Below, one piece after another: positions 31,903-40,244 of a DNA stretch of 44,149 nucleotides (positions within the stretch are counted from its first letter, which is position 1; every line of letters begins with the position of its first letter). This DNA comes from Microbacterium sp. B35-30 (GTDB lineage Bacteria; Actinomycetota; Actinomycetes; Actinomycetales; Microbacteriaceae). The stretch lies in the NCBI RefSeq assembly GCF_010634855.1, contig NZ_MWLQ01000036.1, forward strand, positions 1-44,149, given 5' to 3'. Made by a program: the position numbers and the translations under genes. The notes below the pieces were generated by a model. It searched no databases, had not been told where the DNA came from, and saw only the letters and a list, made by a program, of their open reading frames with translations.

Positions 31903-33011
31903 GTGCGCGAGAGCCATTCGACGTAGAAGAAGCCGACGCCCGACACCGCGAGGAGGCCCGCGATGATCCACATGCGCACGACGATGGTGACCTCCGACCA
32001 GCCGCGGAGTTCGAGATGGTGGTGGAACGGGCTCATCAGGAAGAGCCGCTTGCCGCGCGTGATCTTGAAGTAGAGGCGCTGCAGGATCACCGAGCCCGGG
32101 CCGATGATGAAGACACCGGCGACGAGCACGGCGAGCAGTTCGGTGCGCGTGAGGATCGCCATCGCGGCGATGACGCCGCCGATCGCCATCGACCCGACGT
32201 CACCCATGAAGACCTTGGCCTTCGGCGCGTTCCACCAGAGGAATCCGACCAGCGCGCCGACGAACGAGGCCGAGATGATCGCCAGGTCGAACGGGTCCCG
32301 GGTCGGATAGCACGCGGCTTTGGCGGCCGCCGAGAGTCCCTCGCCACCCCAGCACGCCTGGTTGAACTGCCAGAACGCGATGAGGCTGTAGGCGCCGATG
32401 ACGAAGATGCCGGCGCCCGCCGCCATGCCGTCGAGGCCGTCCGTCACGTTCGTGCTGTTCGAGAAGGCCACTCCGATGAAGGTGACCCACGCCAGGTAGA
32501 GGATCCAGCCGACGATGAGGCCGAGGGTCATGAATCCGAGCACCGGCACATCGCGGAACACCGACACATACGGCGAGGCCGGCGTCTGGTCGAACTCGTT
32601 CGGGAAGGCCAGGGCGACGATGCCGAACGGCACCGTCACGATGACCTGGCCGACGATCTTGCGCCAGCCGCTCAGTCCCATGAACTTCTGCTGGCGCACC
32701 TTCATGTAGTCGTCGATGAAGCCGACCGTGCCAAGGCCCACCATCATCCAGATGACGAGCAGGCCCGAGATCGTCGGCGGGTTGTTCCCCACGTAGCAGC
32801 CGACCAGGTAGCCGACGATCGTGCCGACGATGAAGATGGTGCCGCCCATGGTGGGCGTGCCGCGCTTCGTCTGGTGGTTCGGGTTGCGGATGTCCTCCGG
32901 CGTGCGGATCACCTGACCCCAGCCCCACTTGCGGAAGAGCCGCAGGAATACGGGGGTGAGGAAGAGCGTGAATGCCAGCGAGATCGCCGCCGCGGTCAGG
33001 AGAGATCTCAC
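31899..33011 (-). CDS. mraY: Phospho-MurNAc-pentapeptide transferase MraY
   Basis: A 370-residue polytopic membrane enzyme that makes lipid I by moving phospho-MurNAc-pentapeptide from UDP to undecaprenyl phosphate. It has about ten helices. Motifs are the Asp pair in VGFIDDYMKVRQQKFMGLSG near residue 100, NSTNVTDGLDGMAAG near residue 185 and the metal-binding GDVGSMAIGG near residue 270, followed by FLMSPFHHHLELRGW near residue 325. The GTG start overlaps the murF stop by four bases (GTGA). The ATGA overlap with murD follows at the other end, giving a tightly coupled murF-mraY-murD-ftsW block. Length and gene order are normal. Confidence 0.98.
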   Translation of the reverse strand: MRSLLTAAAISLAFTLFLTPVFLRLFRKWGWGQVIRTPEDIRNPNHQTKRGTPTMGGTIFIVGTIVGYLVGCYVGNNPPTISGLLVIWMMVGLGTVGFIDDYMKVRQQKFMGLSGWRKIVGQVIVTVPFGIVALAFPNEFDQTPASPYVSVFRDVPVLGFMTLGLIVGWILYLAWVTFIGVAFSNSTNVTDGLDGMAAGAGIFVIGAYSLIAFWQFNQACWGGEGLSAAAKAACYPTRDPFDLAIISASFVGALVGFLWWNAPKAKVFMGDVGSMAIGGVIAAMAILTRTELLAVLVAGVFIIGPGSVILQRLYFKITRGKRLFLMSPFHHHLELRGWSEVTIVVRMWIIAGLLAVSGVGFFYVEWLSRT

Positions 33012-34423
33012 GAGAACGATTCTCCCAGACGATCGCCGAGGAACCGCAGTCCCGCCGAGTTCGACGACTTCACGAGCACACGGTCACCGTCGCGCAGCTC
33101 ACCCTGCAGGTAGTCGAAGGCCTCATCGGCCGTCGCGAAGAAGACGGCCTCGTTGTCCCACGAGCCCTGGGCGACGGCTTCGAGGTACATCCGGCGCGCG
33201 GCGTCGCCCACGACGACGATGCGCTGGATGCCGAGCCGCACCGCGAGCAGACCGACGCGGTCGTGCTCCTCCTCCGCGTATTCGCCGAGCTCGCTCATCG
33301 CCCCCAGGACCGCGACGGTGCGCTCGCCCGGACCGGTGATCTGGGCGAGGGTGCGCAGGGCGGCCGACATCGAGTCGGGGCTCGCGTTGTAGGCGTCGTT
33401 GATGATGCGGACGCGATCCGACCCGAGCGGCTGCATGCGCCACCGCTCGGCGATCTCCACGGTCTCGAGACGCGCGACGGCGTCGGCGAGCGAGACACCG
33501 AGGGTGGTCGCCGCGGCGATGGCGGCGAGGGCGTTCATGACGTGGTGCTCGCCCAGCACGCGCAGGCGGAGCGGCAGCGAGATCCCGTCGGCGGTCACCG
33601 TGAAGGACGTTCCGGATGCCGTCACCACGACATCGTCGGCGCGGACATCTGCGGCGGCGGCGCCGCGGCCGAACCAGCGCACGGCAGCGCCCTGCTCGGC
33701 GGCGATCGGGGCCATCGCGGCGACGCGGGCGTCGTCCGCGTTGAGCACCGCCACTCCCCCGGCGCTCAGCGCCCGGACGAGCTCGGACTTGGCGTGGAAG
33801 GTCGCCTCGATGCCGCCGAACCCGCCGGCGTGCGCCATGCCCACCATGAGGACGACGCCGACATCGGGGTCGACGAGCCCTGCGAGCCGCGCGATCTCAC
33901 CCGGCGCGCTCGCACCGAACTCGCTCACGAGGAACTCCGTGGTCTCGGTGACGCGCAGCATCGTCAGCGGCGCGCCGACCTCGTTGTTGAACGAGGCCTT
34001 CGGAGAGACGGCTTCGCCCTCGCCCTCGAGGATGCGGGCGAGCAGGTTCTTCGTCGTGGTCTTGCCGTTCGACCCGGTGATGCCGACGACGCGCAGGTCA
34101 CCGGCATCCCGGACGCGCTGCACGACCTCGCGCGCGAGGTCTGCGAGGGCGGCGACCGCGTCGGGCACGACCACCTGCGTGACGTCGGCGCCGACCCGGC
34201 GCTCGACGATCGCCAGCGCCGCGCCCTTCTCGACCGCCGAGTCGACGAACAGGTGCCCGTCGGTCTCGTCGCCGGGCTTCGCGACGAACACGCCGCCCGG
34301 AGCGATGAGCCGGGAATCGGTGTCGACCGCTCCCGAGATGAGCGTGTCGGGCGTGTCGCCGTCGGCGAAGTGCACCTCGCCCGCGAGGGCACGGGCGATC
34401 TGGGCGATGGTGAGCGCGATCAT
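33008..34423 (-). CDS. murF: UDP-MurNAc-tripeptide:D-Ala-D-Ala ligase MurF
   Basis: A 471-residue Mur ligase that joins D-Ala-D-Ala to the UDP-MurNAc-tripeptide. It starts MIALTIAQIARALAGEVHFA. The ATP loop is VVGITGSNGKTTTKNLLARI near residue 112. The central domain carries SFNNEVGAPLTMLRV and SEFGASAPGEIARL. The C-terminal domain has RVRIINDAYNASPDSMSAAL near residue 355 and RTVAVLGAMSELG near residue 385. The ATG at 34423 has GGAG ten bases upstream. The open frame continues 365 codons further, but that part is an Arg/Pro-rich out-of-frame reading of ftsI. It follows ftsI by 41 bases. murE, which usually lies between ftsI and murF, is absent. Confidence 0.97.
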   Translation of the reverse strand: MIALTIAQIARALAGEVHFADGDTPDTLISGAVDTDSRLIAPGGVFVAKPGDETDGHLFVDSAVEKGAALAIVERRVGADVTQVVVPDAVAALADLAREVVQRVRDAGDLRVVGITGSNGKTTTKNLLARILEGEGEAVSPKASFNNEVGAPLTMLRVTETTEFLVSEFGASAPGEIARLAGLVDPDVGVVLMVGMAHAGGFGGIEATFHAKSELVRALSAGGVAVLNADDARVAAMAPIAAEQGAAVRWFGRGAAAADVRADDVVVTASGTSFTVTADGISLPLRLRVLGEHHVMNALAAIAAATTLGVSLADAVARLETVEIAERWRMQPLGSDRVRIINDAYNASPDSMSAALRTLAQITGPGERTVAVLGAMSELGEYAEEEHDRVGLLAVRLGIQRIVVVGDAARRMYLEAVAQGSWDNEAVFFATADEAFDYLQGELRDGDRVLVKSSNSAGLRFLGDRLGESFS

Positions 34424-34464
34424 CTTGGGGGTACTCCGGCCCTCAGCAGTAATCCGGCACAGGA

Positions 34465-36252
34465 CTACCCGAACTTGGGCAGCAGCTCCGGCGACGTCGT
34501 CGAGGGCATGACGCGGTAGGTCTTGAGAACCTGGGTCATGGCCTTCTGGAACGCCGTCGCGTTGGCCGCAGACGATGTTACCTTCGTCGGCTCGTCCAGA
34601 GTGACGACCACCACGTACTGCGGGTCGTCGGCCGGCGCGAAGCCCACCATCGTCGTGTAGTAGACGCCCTGCTTGTAGCCGCCGTTGACCAGGTCGGCCT
34701 TCTCGCCGGTGCCGGTCTTGCCGCCGATGCGATAGCCGGGGATCTCGACGGTCTTGGCGTAGGGGGCCTGCAGGAACACGTTCTCGAGCATCTCGCGCAT
34801 CTGGGCCGACGTGCTCTCGCTGACGACCCGCTCGGGCTCGGCGAGATCCGGCTCGATCACCGTGCCGTCGGGCTTGGTGCAGGACTCGATGATCTGCAGC
34901 GGCATCTTGACGCCGCCGTTGACGATCGCCCCGTACGCGCGGGCCAGTTCGGGCATCGTGGTGGTGACACCCTGACCGAACGAGGTGTTGTACGCCGTCT
35001 GCGCACCCCACTCCTCGACGGGATGGATCAGGCCGTTCGCTTCGAGAGGATAGCCGGTCGACGCGCCTTGACCGATGCCGAAGCGCTGGAAATAGTCGTA
35101 GCGCGTCTGGTTGTCGACCTTCTCGCTGAACTTCGAGATTCCGGCGTTCGACGAGTCGATCAGCACGCCGGTGAGCGTGTAGGTGTGCGCCGGGTGCTGG
35201 AAGGAGTCGCGCACGCGCGCGCCGTTGGGAAAGTTCTCCAGCCCGGACGCCACGACGGTGGAATCCGGCGACTGTCCGCCCGCGTCGATGACGGTCGCCG
35301 CGGTCAGGCCTTTGAAAGTCGACCCGGGTTCGAACGTCCCACGAAGGATCTGGCTGGTGCGGTCGTCCGCTGCGGTCGCGTCCACGTCGTTGGGGTCGAC
35401 GGTCGGGTACTCGGCCGCCGCCCGCACCTTTCCGGTCTTGACCTCGTACACGAGGATCGAGCCGTGCTGCGCGGCCATGTTCTGCGTCTGCTCGGCGATG
35501 AGCTGCTGCAGGTACCACTGCAGATCCCGATTGATCGTCAGCTCCAGCGTGCCGCCGTCCGTTGCCGGGGTCTCGGTCTCGGTGCCGGGGATGACGACGC
35601 CGTCCTTGCCGCGCTCGTAGCGGCGCTCGCCGTTGGTCGCAGCCAGACAGTCGTTCTGCGACTGCTCGAGCCCTTCCAGCGCCTCGCCGTCCGTTCCCAT
35701 GAAGCCGACCAGGTTGCCCGCGACGGCCCCGTCCGGATAGGCGCGTGCGGGGTGGGAGTTGCAGGTGATGTAGGGCATCTTGAGGTCGGCCAGGGCGCGG
35801 AACTGCTCGGTCGACACGCCGTTCCGGAGCTTGGCGTACCGCGTCTCCGGGTCCTCGGCGAGGGCGGTGCCCACGATCGTGCGCACCTCTTCAGGGGTCT
35901 GGCCGGTGATCTCGGCCACGTCGTTCGACACGTCCGCCCAGAGGCGCGATTCCGACTTCTCCGCGAGGACGTCCGCATCGGTCTGCGTGAGGAGGAGCGG
36001 ATCGAGCTGGCAGTCGTAGCGCAGGATGCTTCCTGCCAGGGTCTGACCCGTCTCGTCGATGATCGTGCCGCGTGCGCCGTACAGCTTCTGCTGGCCGGCG
36101 AAGGCGGTGTCGAGCGAATCCTTGACGTGGTCGTCGGCGTTCACGACCTGGATGTCGACGAGTCGCACGATGAAGCCCGCGAGGACGGCCAGGACGACGG
36201 CGAGAGCGACGACCGTGCGGCGGCGGGGACTTCTCGTGCTTCGTGTCGTCAT
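34465..36252 (-). CDS. ftsI: Division-specific penicillin-binding protein FtsI (class B)
   Basis: A 595-residue class B transpeptidase that crosslinks septal peptidoglycan. A short cytoplasmic N-terminus (RSPRRRTVVA) leads to one membrane helix at about 12-32. The pedestal domain follows to about residue 260 and the transpeptidase domain is C-terminal. The active-site motifs are STFKGLTAATV near residue 305 with the acylated Ser, SSNAGISKF near residue 363 and GGKTGTGEK near residue 520. No PASTA domain is attached. It is the partner of FtsW. The ATG has a weak GAGACGGAC upstream. It lies 48 bases after the ftsL-like gene and before murF. Confidence 0.97.
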   Translation of the reverse strand: MTTRSTRSPRRRTVVALAVVLAVLAGFIVRLVDIQVVNADDHVKDSLDTAFAGQQKLYGARGTIIDETGQTLAGSILRYDCQLDPLLLTQTDADVLAEKSESRLWADVSNDVAEITGQTPEEVRTIVGTALAEDPETRYAKLRNGVSTEQFRALADLKMPYITCNSHPARAYPDGAVAGNLVGFMGTDGEALEGLEQSQNDCLAATNGERRYERGKDGVVIPGTETETPATDGGTLELTINRDLQWYLQQLIAEQTQNMAAQHGSILVYEVKTGKVRAAAEYPTVDPNDVDATAADDRTSQILRGTFEPGSTFKGLTAATVIDAGGQSPDSTVVASGLENFPNGARVRDSFQHPAHTYTLTGVLIDSSNAGISKFSEKVDNQTRYDYFQRFGIGQGASTGYPLEANGLIHPVEEWGAQTAYNTSFGQGVTTTMPELARAYGAIVNGGVKMPLQIIESCTKPDGTVIEPDLAEPERVVSESTSAQMREMLENVFLQAPYAKTVEIPGYRIGGKTGTGEKADLVNGGYKQGVYYTTMVGFAPADDPQYVVVVTLDEPTKVTSSAANATAFQKAMTQVLKTYRVMPSTTSPELLPKFG

Positions 36253-36300
36253 GTCCGTCTCGTGCTCTGATCTCGCGTTCTCGTATCGGCTGCCGTCGGT

Positions 36301-36927
36301 TCAGTGTGTGCTCGGGGTGGGCAGTCCGTCGGTGAGGGGCGGCGGAGTGTTGCCGACTCCGCCGTCGGGCGTCCCACCAACGTCGACGGGGACGCCGTCG
36401 ATCGTGGCGTCGGGCACCGTGACCAGCGGGGTGTCCGTGATGAGCGCGTTGGCCACCGCACCTCGGCCGATCGCGTCGACCGACGACGATCCCATCGCCA
36501 CCTCCGACGGACCGAGGATCGAGCCGTCGCTCAGCCGCAGGTAACTCGGCGCCTCGTTGATCACCATGCCGAGCGCGGCGGCGTTCGCGGCGAGGTACTG
36601 CGGCGAGCTCAGCCCGGCGACGTCGTCGTAGAGGATCTGCTTCTCGTACGTCAGGTCGCGCTGCTCCTTGGTCAGGGCTGCGAGCTCGTACGTCCCCTGC
36701 GTCGTCATGATCGACAGCGACATCTGCGCCGCTGCGATGAGGAACGCCCCCATCACCGCGACGATCCCGTAGAAGAGCTTGGGCCGACGCCGGCGAGCCG
36801 GCGCATCGACGACCTGCAGACGCCGGCGCGGGGCATCCGCTCGATCCGGTGCGGCGCTGCCGACGGGTCGGCGCACAGCGGACCCCGAAAGGCTGGCCGC
36901 CGTCGTGGCGTTCGCGATCGTGCTCAT
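36301..36927 (-). CDS. FtsL-like bitopic division protein
   Basis: A 208-residue protein in the ftsL position, between rsmH and ftsI. A basic cytoplasmic N-terminus (about 50 residues, ending in PARRRRPKLFYG) leads to one membrane helix at about 51-72. A coiled-coil segment follows (TYELAALTKEQRDLTYEKQI, about 77-105), consistent with FtsL or FtsB. A low-complexity C-terminal tail rich in Pro, Gly and Asp (about 130-208) makes it longer than typical FtsL. The ATG at 36927 overlaps the rsmH stop by four bases and has GGGAGG upstream, so it is coupled to rsmH. Sequence alone would not prove FtsL. Position, topology and coiled coil together make it likely. Confidence 0.85.
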   Translation of the reverse strand: MSTIANATTAASLSGSAVRRPVGSAAPDRADAPRRRLQVVDAPARRRRPKLFYGIVAVMGAFLIAAAQMSLSIMTTQGTYELAALTKEQRDLTYEKQILYDDVAGLSSPQYLAANAAALGMVINEAPSYLRLSDGSILGPSEVAMGSSSVDAIGRGAVANALITDTPLVTVPDATIDGVPVDVGGTPDGGVGNTPPPLTDGLPTPSTH

Positions 36928-37892
36928 GACGCACCTCCCGCGTGCTCGGACCGGACGCGCTCGGCGGCGCGCAGGCGTACCGGTGTCGCGCGCGGGTTCA
37001 CCGCGCGCTCCTCGTCGGTGGCGAGCTCGGCACCTTTGACGAGCAGTCGGAACTTGGCAGCATGTTCGGGAAGCTCGACGGGCAGGCCCGCGGGCGCGGT
37101 GGAAGCGGATGCCTCGGCGAAGGCGCGCTTGATCAGCCGGTCCTCGAGGGACTGGTACGACAGCACGACCATGCGTCCGCCGACCGGGAGGATGTCCAGG
37201 GCCGCGGGAATGGCGCGCTCGAGCACCGACAGCTCGCGGTTGACCTCGATGCGCAGCGCCTGGAACACGCGCTTGGCCGGGTGACCCGCGCGCTGCACGG
37301 CCGCGGGGGTCGCAGCCTGCAGGATCTCGACGAGCCGCCCCGACCGCTCGATCGGCGCCTGCGAGCGGGCCGCGATGATGGCCCGCGCGTAGCGTCCGGC
37401 GAGCTTCTCCTCGCCGTAGCGCTCGAAGATGCGGCGGAGGTCGCCCTCGCCGTAGGTGGCGAGGATGTCGGCCGCGGTCGTGCCCGCCGACTGGTCCATG
37501 CGCATGTCGAGGGGGGCATCCTGGGCGTAGGCGAAGCCGCGGTCGGCGACGTCGAGCTGCAGCGACGAGACGCCCAGATCGAACAGGATGCCGTCTGCCG
37601 CGGCGAAACCGCTGGAGGTGACGGCATCCGCGATCCCGTCGTAGACGGTGTGCACGAGAGTGATGCGATCGCCGAAGCGCGCCAGGCGCTCCCCCGCGAT
37701 GCGCAGCGCATCGGTGTCGCGGTCGAGACCGACCAGGTGCAGGTTCGGGAAGCGCTCGAGGAACGCCTCGGAGTGACCGCCCATGCCGAGCGTGGCATCG
37801 ACGAAGACCGCGCCCTCGCGCTGGAGCGCGGGGGCGAGCAGCTCGATGCAGCGCTCGAGCAGGACCGGGGTGTGGATGTCGCGCAGGTTCAT
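36924..37892 (-). CDS. rsmH: 16S rRNA (cytosine1402-N4)-methyltransferase RsmH
   Basis: A 322-residue SAM-dependent methyltransferase (MraW) that methylates C1402 of 16S rRNA at N4. The start MNLRDIHTPVLLERCIELLA matches the family. The SAM motif is VFVDATLGMGGHSEAFLERF near residue 30, followed by LVGLDRDTDALRIA. The RNA- and SAM-proximal blocks are DGILFDLGVSSLQLDVADRG, then FAYAQDAPLDMRMDQ near residue 115 and RVFQALRIEVNREL near residue 210. GGAGG lies about ten bases before the ATG. It follows mraZ by 122 bases and overlaps the ftsL-like gene by four. The second gene in the dcw order, as usual. Confidence 0.98.
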   Translation of the reverse strand: MNLRDIHTPVLLERCIELLAPALQREGAVFVDATLGMGGHSEAFLERFPNLHLVGLDRDTDALRIAGERLARFGDRITLVHTVYDGIADAVTSSGFAAADGILFDLGVSSLQLDVADRGFAYAQDAPLDMRMDQSAGTTAADILATYGEGDLRRIFERYGEEKLAGRYARAIIAARSQAPIERSGRLVEILQAATPAAVQRAGHPAKRVFQALRIEVNRELSVLERAIPAALDILPVGGRMVVLSYQSLEDRLIKRAFAEASASTAPAGLPVELPEHAAKFRLLVKGAELATDEERAVNPRATPVRLRAAERVRSEHAGGAS

Positions 37893-38014
37893 GGTCGTCG
37901 GGGCCTCCGGGGTCTTGTCTCCTGGGTCCTGATCCCCATCCGCTCTGACCTGGCACCGGGGAAGTGGCGACAGGGCGGGAGCGGCTGGGAGTCAGGGCTC
38001 AGGCGACAGGAGCC

Positions 38015-38446
38015 TCAGAACAGGCCCGGAATCACCTCCTGCTCCAGCTCGGCGTATGTCTCTTCGTTGGCCTCGGCATAGGTGTTCCATGCCGTGGCGT
38101 CCCAGATCTCGGCATGGGCGCCGACGCCGGTGACGACGAGGTCGCGCTCCAGGCCGGCGTATGCGCGCAGCGGAGGGGGGATCGTGATGCGGTTCTGACT
38201 GTCGGGCTTCTCGGCACTGGCACCCGAGAGGAACATGCGCAGGAAGTCGCGTGCCTGTTTGTTGGCGAGCGGTGCCTCGCGGATGCGGTCGTGCACCCGT
38301 TCGAACTCCTTCTCGCTGAACACGTACAGGCAGCGATCCTGCCCGCGCGTCACGACGACACCCCCACCGAGATCGTCGCGGAACTTCGCCGGGAGGATGA
38401 CGCGACCTTTGTCATCGAGCTTGGGTGTGTGCGTGCCCAAAAGCAT
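38015..38446 (-). CDS. mraZ: Transcriptional regulator MraZ
   Basis: A 143-residue MraZ with two AbrB-like repeats. The first is LLGTHTPKLDDKGRVILPAK (residues 2-21) and the second is EKPDSQNRITIPPPLRAYAG near residue 80. The family motifs DxKGR and DSQNRI are both present. MraZ forms rings and represses its own dcw operon by binding direct repeats of TGGGN type. Three AGTGG boxes with 10-bp period lie 44-68 bases upstream of this ATG and are the likely operator. A GGGGG element about 12 bases upstream is the probable ribosome binding site. It is the first gene of the dcw cluster. Confidence 0.97.
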   Translation of the reverse strand: MLLGTHTPKLDDKGRVILPAKFRDDLGGGVVVTRGQDRCLYVFSEKEFERVHDRIREAPLANKQARDFLRMFLSGASAEKPDSQNRITIPPPLRAYAGLERDLVVTGVGAHAEIWDATAWNTYAEANEETYAELEQEVIPGLF

Positions 38447-38489
38447 CGGTACATCACACCCCCTTCGTCCGGCCCCCCCGGGTTGTACG

Positions 38490-38514
38490 CCACTTTACTC
38501 CACTCTCCTCCACT
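38490..38514 (-). promoter_or_regulatory. MraZ operator (three AGTGG boxes)
   Basis: On the minus strand AGTGG occurs at 38514-38510, 38504-38500 and 38494-38490, a strict 10-bp period (TGGAG, TGGAG, TGGCG). This matches the known design of MraZ boxes. Candidate -10 elements TAAAGT (38492-38497) and TACAAC (38482-38487) overlap or adjoin the array, so binding would block transcription. Confidence 0.75.
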
Positions 38515-38584
38515 TTGCTATCGATTCGATGACAATCCACTCCCGCGCAGCGTCGCGCATGGGAATCGAGGGGGTTTTCGGGCA

Positions 38585-38616
38585 ACAAAAAAGCACCGAC
38601 CCGAAGGTCGGTGCTT
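38585..38616 (-). terminator. Intrinsic terminator of the DUF3040 gene
   Basis: AAGCACCGACC (38591-38601) pairs with GGTCGGTGCTT (38606-38616) around a four-base loop, and on the minus strand a TTTTTTG tract follows. It ends the DUF3040 transcript just before the mraZ promoter region. Confidence 0.88.
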
Positions 38617-38644
38617 CTCGTGCGGACTCAGCCGGCGGCGATGC

Positions 38645-39010
38645 TCAGCGCTCGCCCTGCCGCTTGTCCCACCGGTCGTTCATGCGATCCATGAACGACG
38701 AGGCATTCTGCGGTTTTGCCGGTCGGTCGGGTTCGACGCGCATCTTGCCGGGACCGCGGCCCGGTGTAACGGCAAGGAGGACTCCGCCCAGCATCACGAC
38801 GAAGCCGATGACGCCGACGACGATCAGCTGCTGCGAGACCCCGACGATGAGACCGCCGAGCCCCAGCAGCACGAGGATCGTGCCGTAGACGATGTTGCGA
38901 TAGCTCAGAGTGCGTCCGTCGCGGGGCGCGCTGACGACATCCGCGTCGTTGCGCATGAGATGGCGCTCCATCTCGTCCAGCAGGCGCTGCTCCTGTTCGG
39001 AGAGTGGCAT
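38645..39010 (-). CDS. DUF3040 membrane protein
   Basis: A 121-residue protein of the DUF3040 family, common near the dcw cluster in actinobacteria. The signature N-terminus MPLSEQEQRLLDEMERHL covers residues 1-18. Two membrane helices follow (about 40-60 and 62-82), then a basic cytoplasmic tail (PGRGPGKMRVEPDRPAKP and a final RWDKRQGER). The function is unknown. The short length, helix pair and first motif are typical. The ATG at 39010 has AGGGGG four bases upstream. The upstream open frame is antisense to the polyprenyl synthase gene and is rejected. A strong terminator follows. It is divergent from the polyprenyl synthase gene with 63 bases between them. Confidence 0.92.
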   Translation of the reverse strand: MPLSEQEQRLLDEMERHLMRNDADVVSAPRDGRTLSYRNIVYGTILVLLGLGGLIVGVSQQLIVVGVIGFVVMLGGVLLAVTPGRGPGKMRVEPDRPAKPQNASSFMDRMNDRWDKRQGER

Positions 39011-39038
39011 GCATCCCCCTCTGTACTTCGGTGGCTCG

Positions 39039-39044
39039 ATTGTA
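39039..39044 (-). promoter_or_regulatory. -10 box of the DUF3040 gene
   Basis: TACAAT on the minus strand lies 28 bases before the ATG and leaves a leader of about 20 bases with AGGGGG. It overlaps the -35 of the divergent polyprenyl synthase promoter. Confidence 0.5.
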
Positions 39045-39073
39045 CGCGTGCCGTTCCTCACTAGGCTAGGCCC
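39040..39073 (+). promoter_or_regulatory. Leaderless promoter of the polyprenyl synthase gene
   Basis: TTGTAC (39040-39045) and TAGGCT (39062-39067) are 16 bases apart, and the GTG start follows six bases after the -10. The transcript would begin at the start codon. Confidence 0.6.
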
Positions 39074-40168
39074 GTGTCCGCCCCCGCAGAACCGATCGAA
39101 GCCATTTCCCAGCGAGTGGACATGTTCATCTCGGCTCAGCGCGAGGACGTGATGGATGCCGGCGCCGAGGCGGACCGGTTCGTCTCCGCAGCAGCCGATG
39201 CGGCGACAGGCGGCAAACGACTCCGAGGGCGATTCTGCATCGCCGGGTGGAGGGCTGTGGAGGAGGCGTCGGCGCCGGCCGGCGACGCTCCGCATCCCGT
39301 GCTGGCAGCAGCCGCGGCGCTCGAGGTGTTCCATGCCGCCGCGCTCGTCCACGACGACCTCATCGACAACTCCGATACCCGCCGCGGCCGTCCCGCGGCG
39401 CACCGCGCGCTCGAAACCGGGCACCGCGTGTCCGGCTGGCTCGGCGATGCCGACGCCTTCGGTCGGTCGGGTGCGATCCTGGTCGGCGATCTCCTCGTGG
39501 CCTGGAGCGACGACCTCCTCGAGGAAGGGCTCGCCGAGACCACGCCCGACCGCGCAGCCGCGGCGCGCCGCGAGTACGCCCTGATGCGCCGCGAGGTCAC
39601 GCTCGGCCAGTTCCTCGACATCGCGGAGGAATCGGCGTTCGCGACCGAGCCCGACGAGCGGCACGCCGAGCGGGCGCTGCGCGTGGCATCCTTCAAATCC
39701 GCGCGGTACAGCGTGCAGCAGCCTCTCGCGATCGGTGCGGCCCTTGCGGGAGCGGATGCCGCCCAAGCGGCCGCGCTGGCCGCGTTCGGGCATCCGCTCG
39801 GCATGGCGTTCCAGCTGCGCGACGACGTGCTCGGCGTCTTCGGCGACGAGTCGGCCACCGGCAAGCCCTCAGGGGACGATCTTCGCGAGGGAAAGCGCAC
39901 CGTTCTCATCGCGTACGCCCGCGAGGCGCTCGCCCCGGGATCACGCCGCATCGTCGACGAGCTGATCGGACAGCCCGACCTCGACGCCGAGCAGATCGCG
40001 TCACTGCAGCAGACGATCGTCGACACCGGAGCGCTCGACCGCATCGAACGCCTCATCGTCGATTACGCCCGCGAAGCCGACCGCGCGCTGTCCGGTGCAC
40101 GCCTCGGCAATGCCGCGGTGGGCGAGCTCCGCGATCTGGCGCGCGCCGCGACCGTTCGCACGACCTGA
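39074..40168 (+). CDS. Polyprenyl diphosphate synthase (IdsA/GrcC type)
   Basis: A 364-residue trans-isoprenyl diphosphate synthase. The first Asp-rich motif is ALVHDDLIDNSDTRRGRPA near residue 96, with the DDxxD core. The second is FQLRDDVLGVFGDESATGKP near residue 252, the form usual in actinobacterial IdsA-like enzymes. GGKRLRGRF near residue 46 binds the diphosphate. The enzyme condenses isopentenyl diphosphate onto an allylic primer. Chain length cannot be fixed from sequence, and geranylgeranyl or longer products are possible. The position, next to DUF3040 and the Rv2175c-like gene, resembles idsA2 in M. tuberculosis. The GTG start has no ribosome binding site and a leaderless promoter precedes it. 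It converges on the Rv2175c-like gene. Confidence 0.93.
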   Translation: MSAPAEPIEAISQRVDMFISAQREDVMDAGAEADRFVSAAADAATGGKRLRGRFCIAGWRAVEEASAPAGDAPHPVLAAAAALEVFHAAALVHDDLIDNSDTRRGRPAAHRALETGHRVSGWLGDADAFGRSGAILVGDLLVAWSDDLLEEGLAETTPDRAAAARREYALMRREVTLGQFLDIAEESAFATEPDERHAERALRVASFKSARYSVQQPLAIGAALAGADAAQAAALAAFGHPLGMAFQLRDDVLGVFGDESATGKPSGDDLREGKRTVLIAYAREALAPGSRRIVDELIGQPDLDAEQIASLQQTIVDTGALDRIERLIVDYAREADRALSGARLGNAAVGELRDLARAATVRTT

Positions 40169-40244
40169 GCACCGGCCGTCGCGTGGCGACCGATCCTCGG
40201 GCGTCAGCTGGACCGCGCGCGCTGACCCGCTCGGCTACCCCGGC

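Noticed and set aside
33008..35518. A possible fusion of a PBP-like N-terminus to MurF (836 codons)
   Set aside because: The first 365 codons are an out-of-frame reading of ftsI, rich in Arg and Pro. MurF has its own normal start at 34423.
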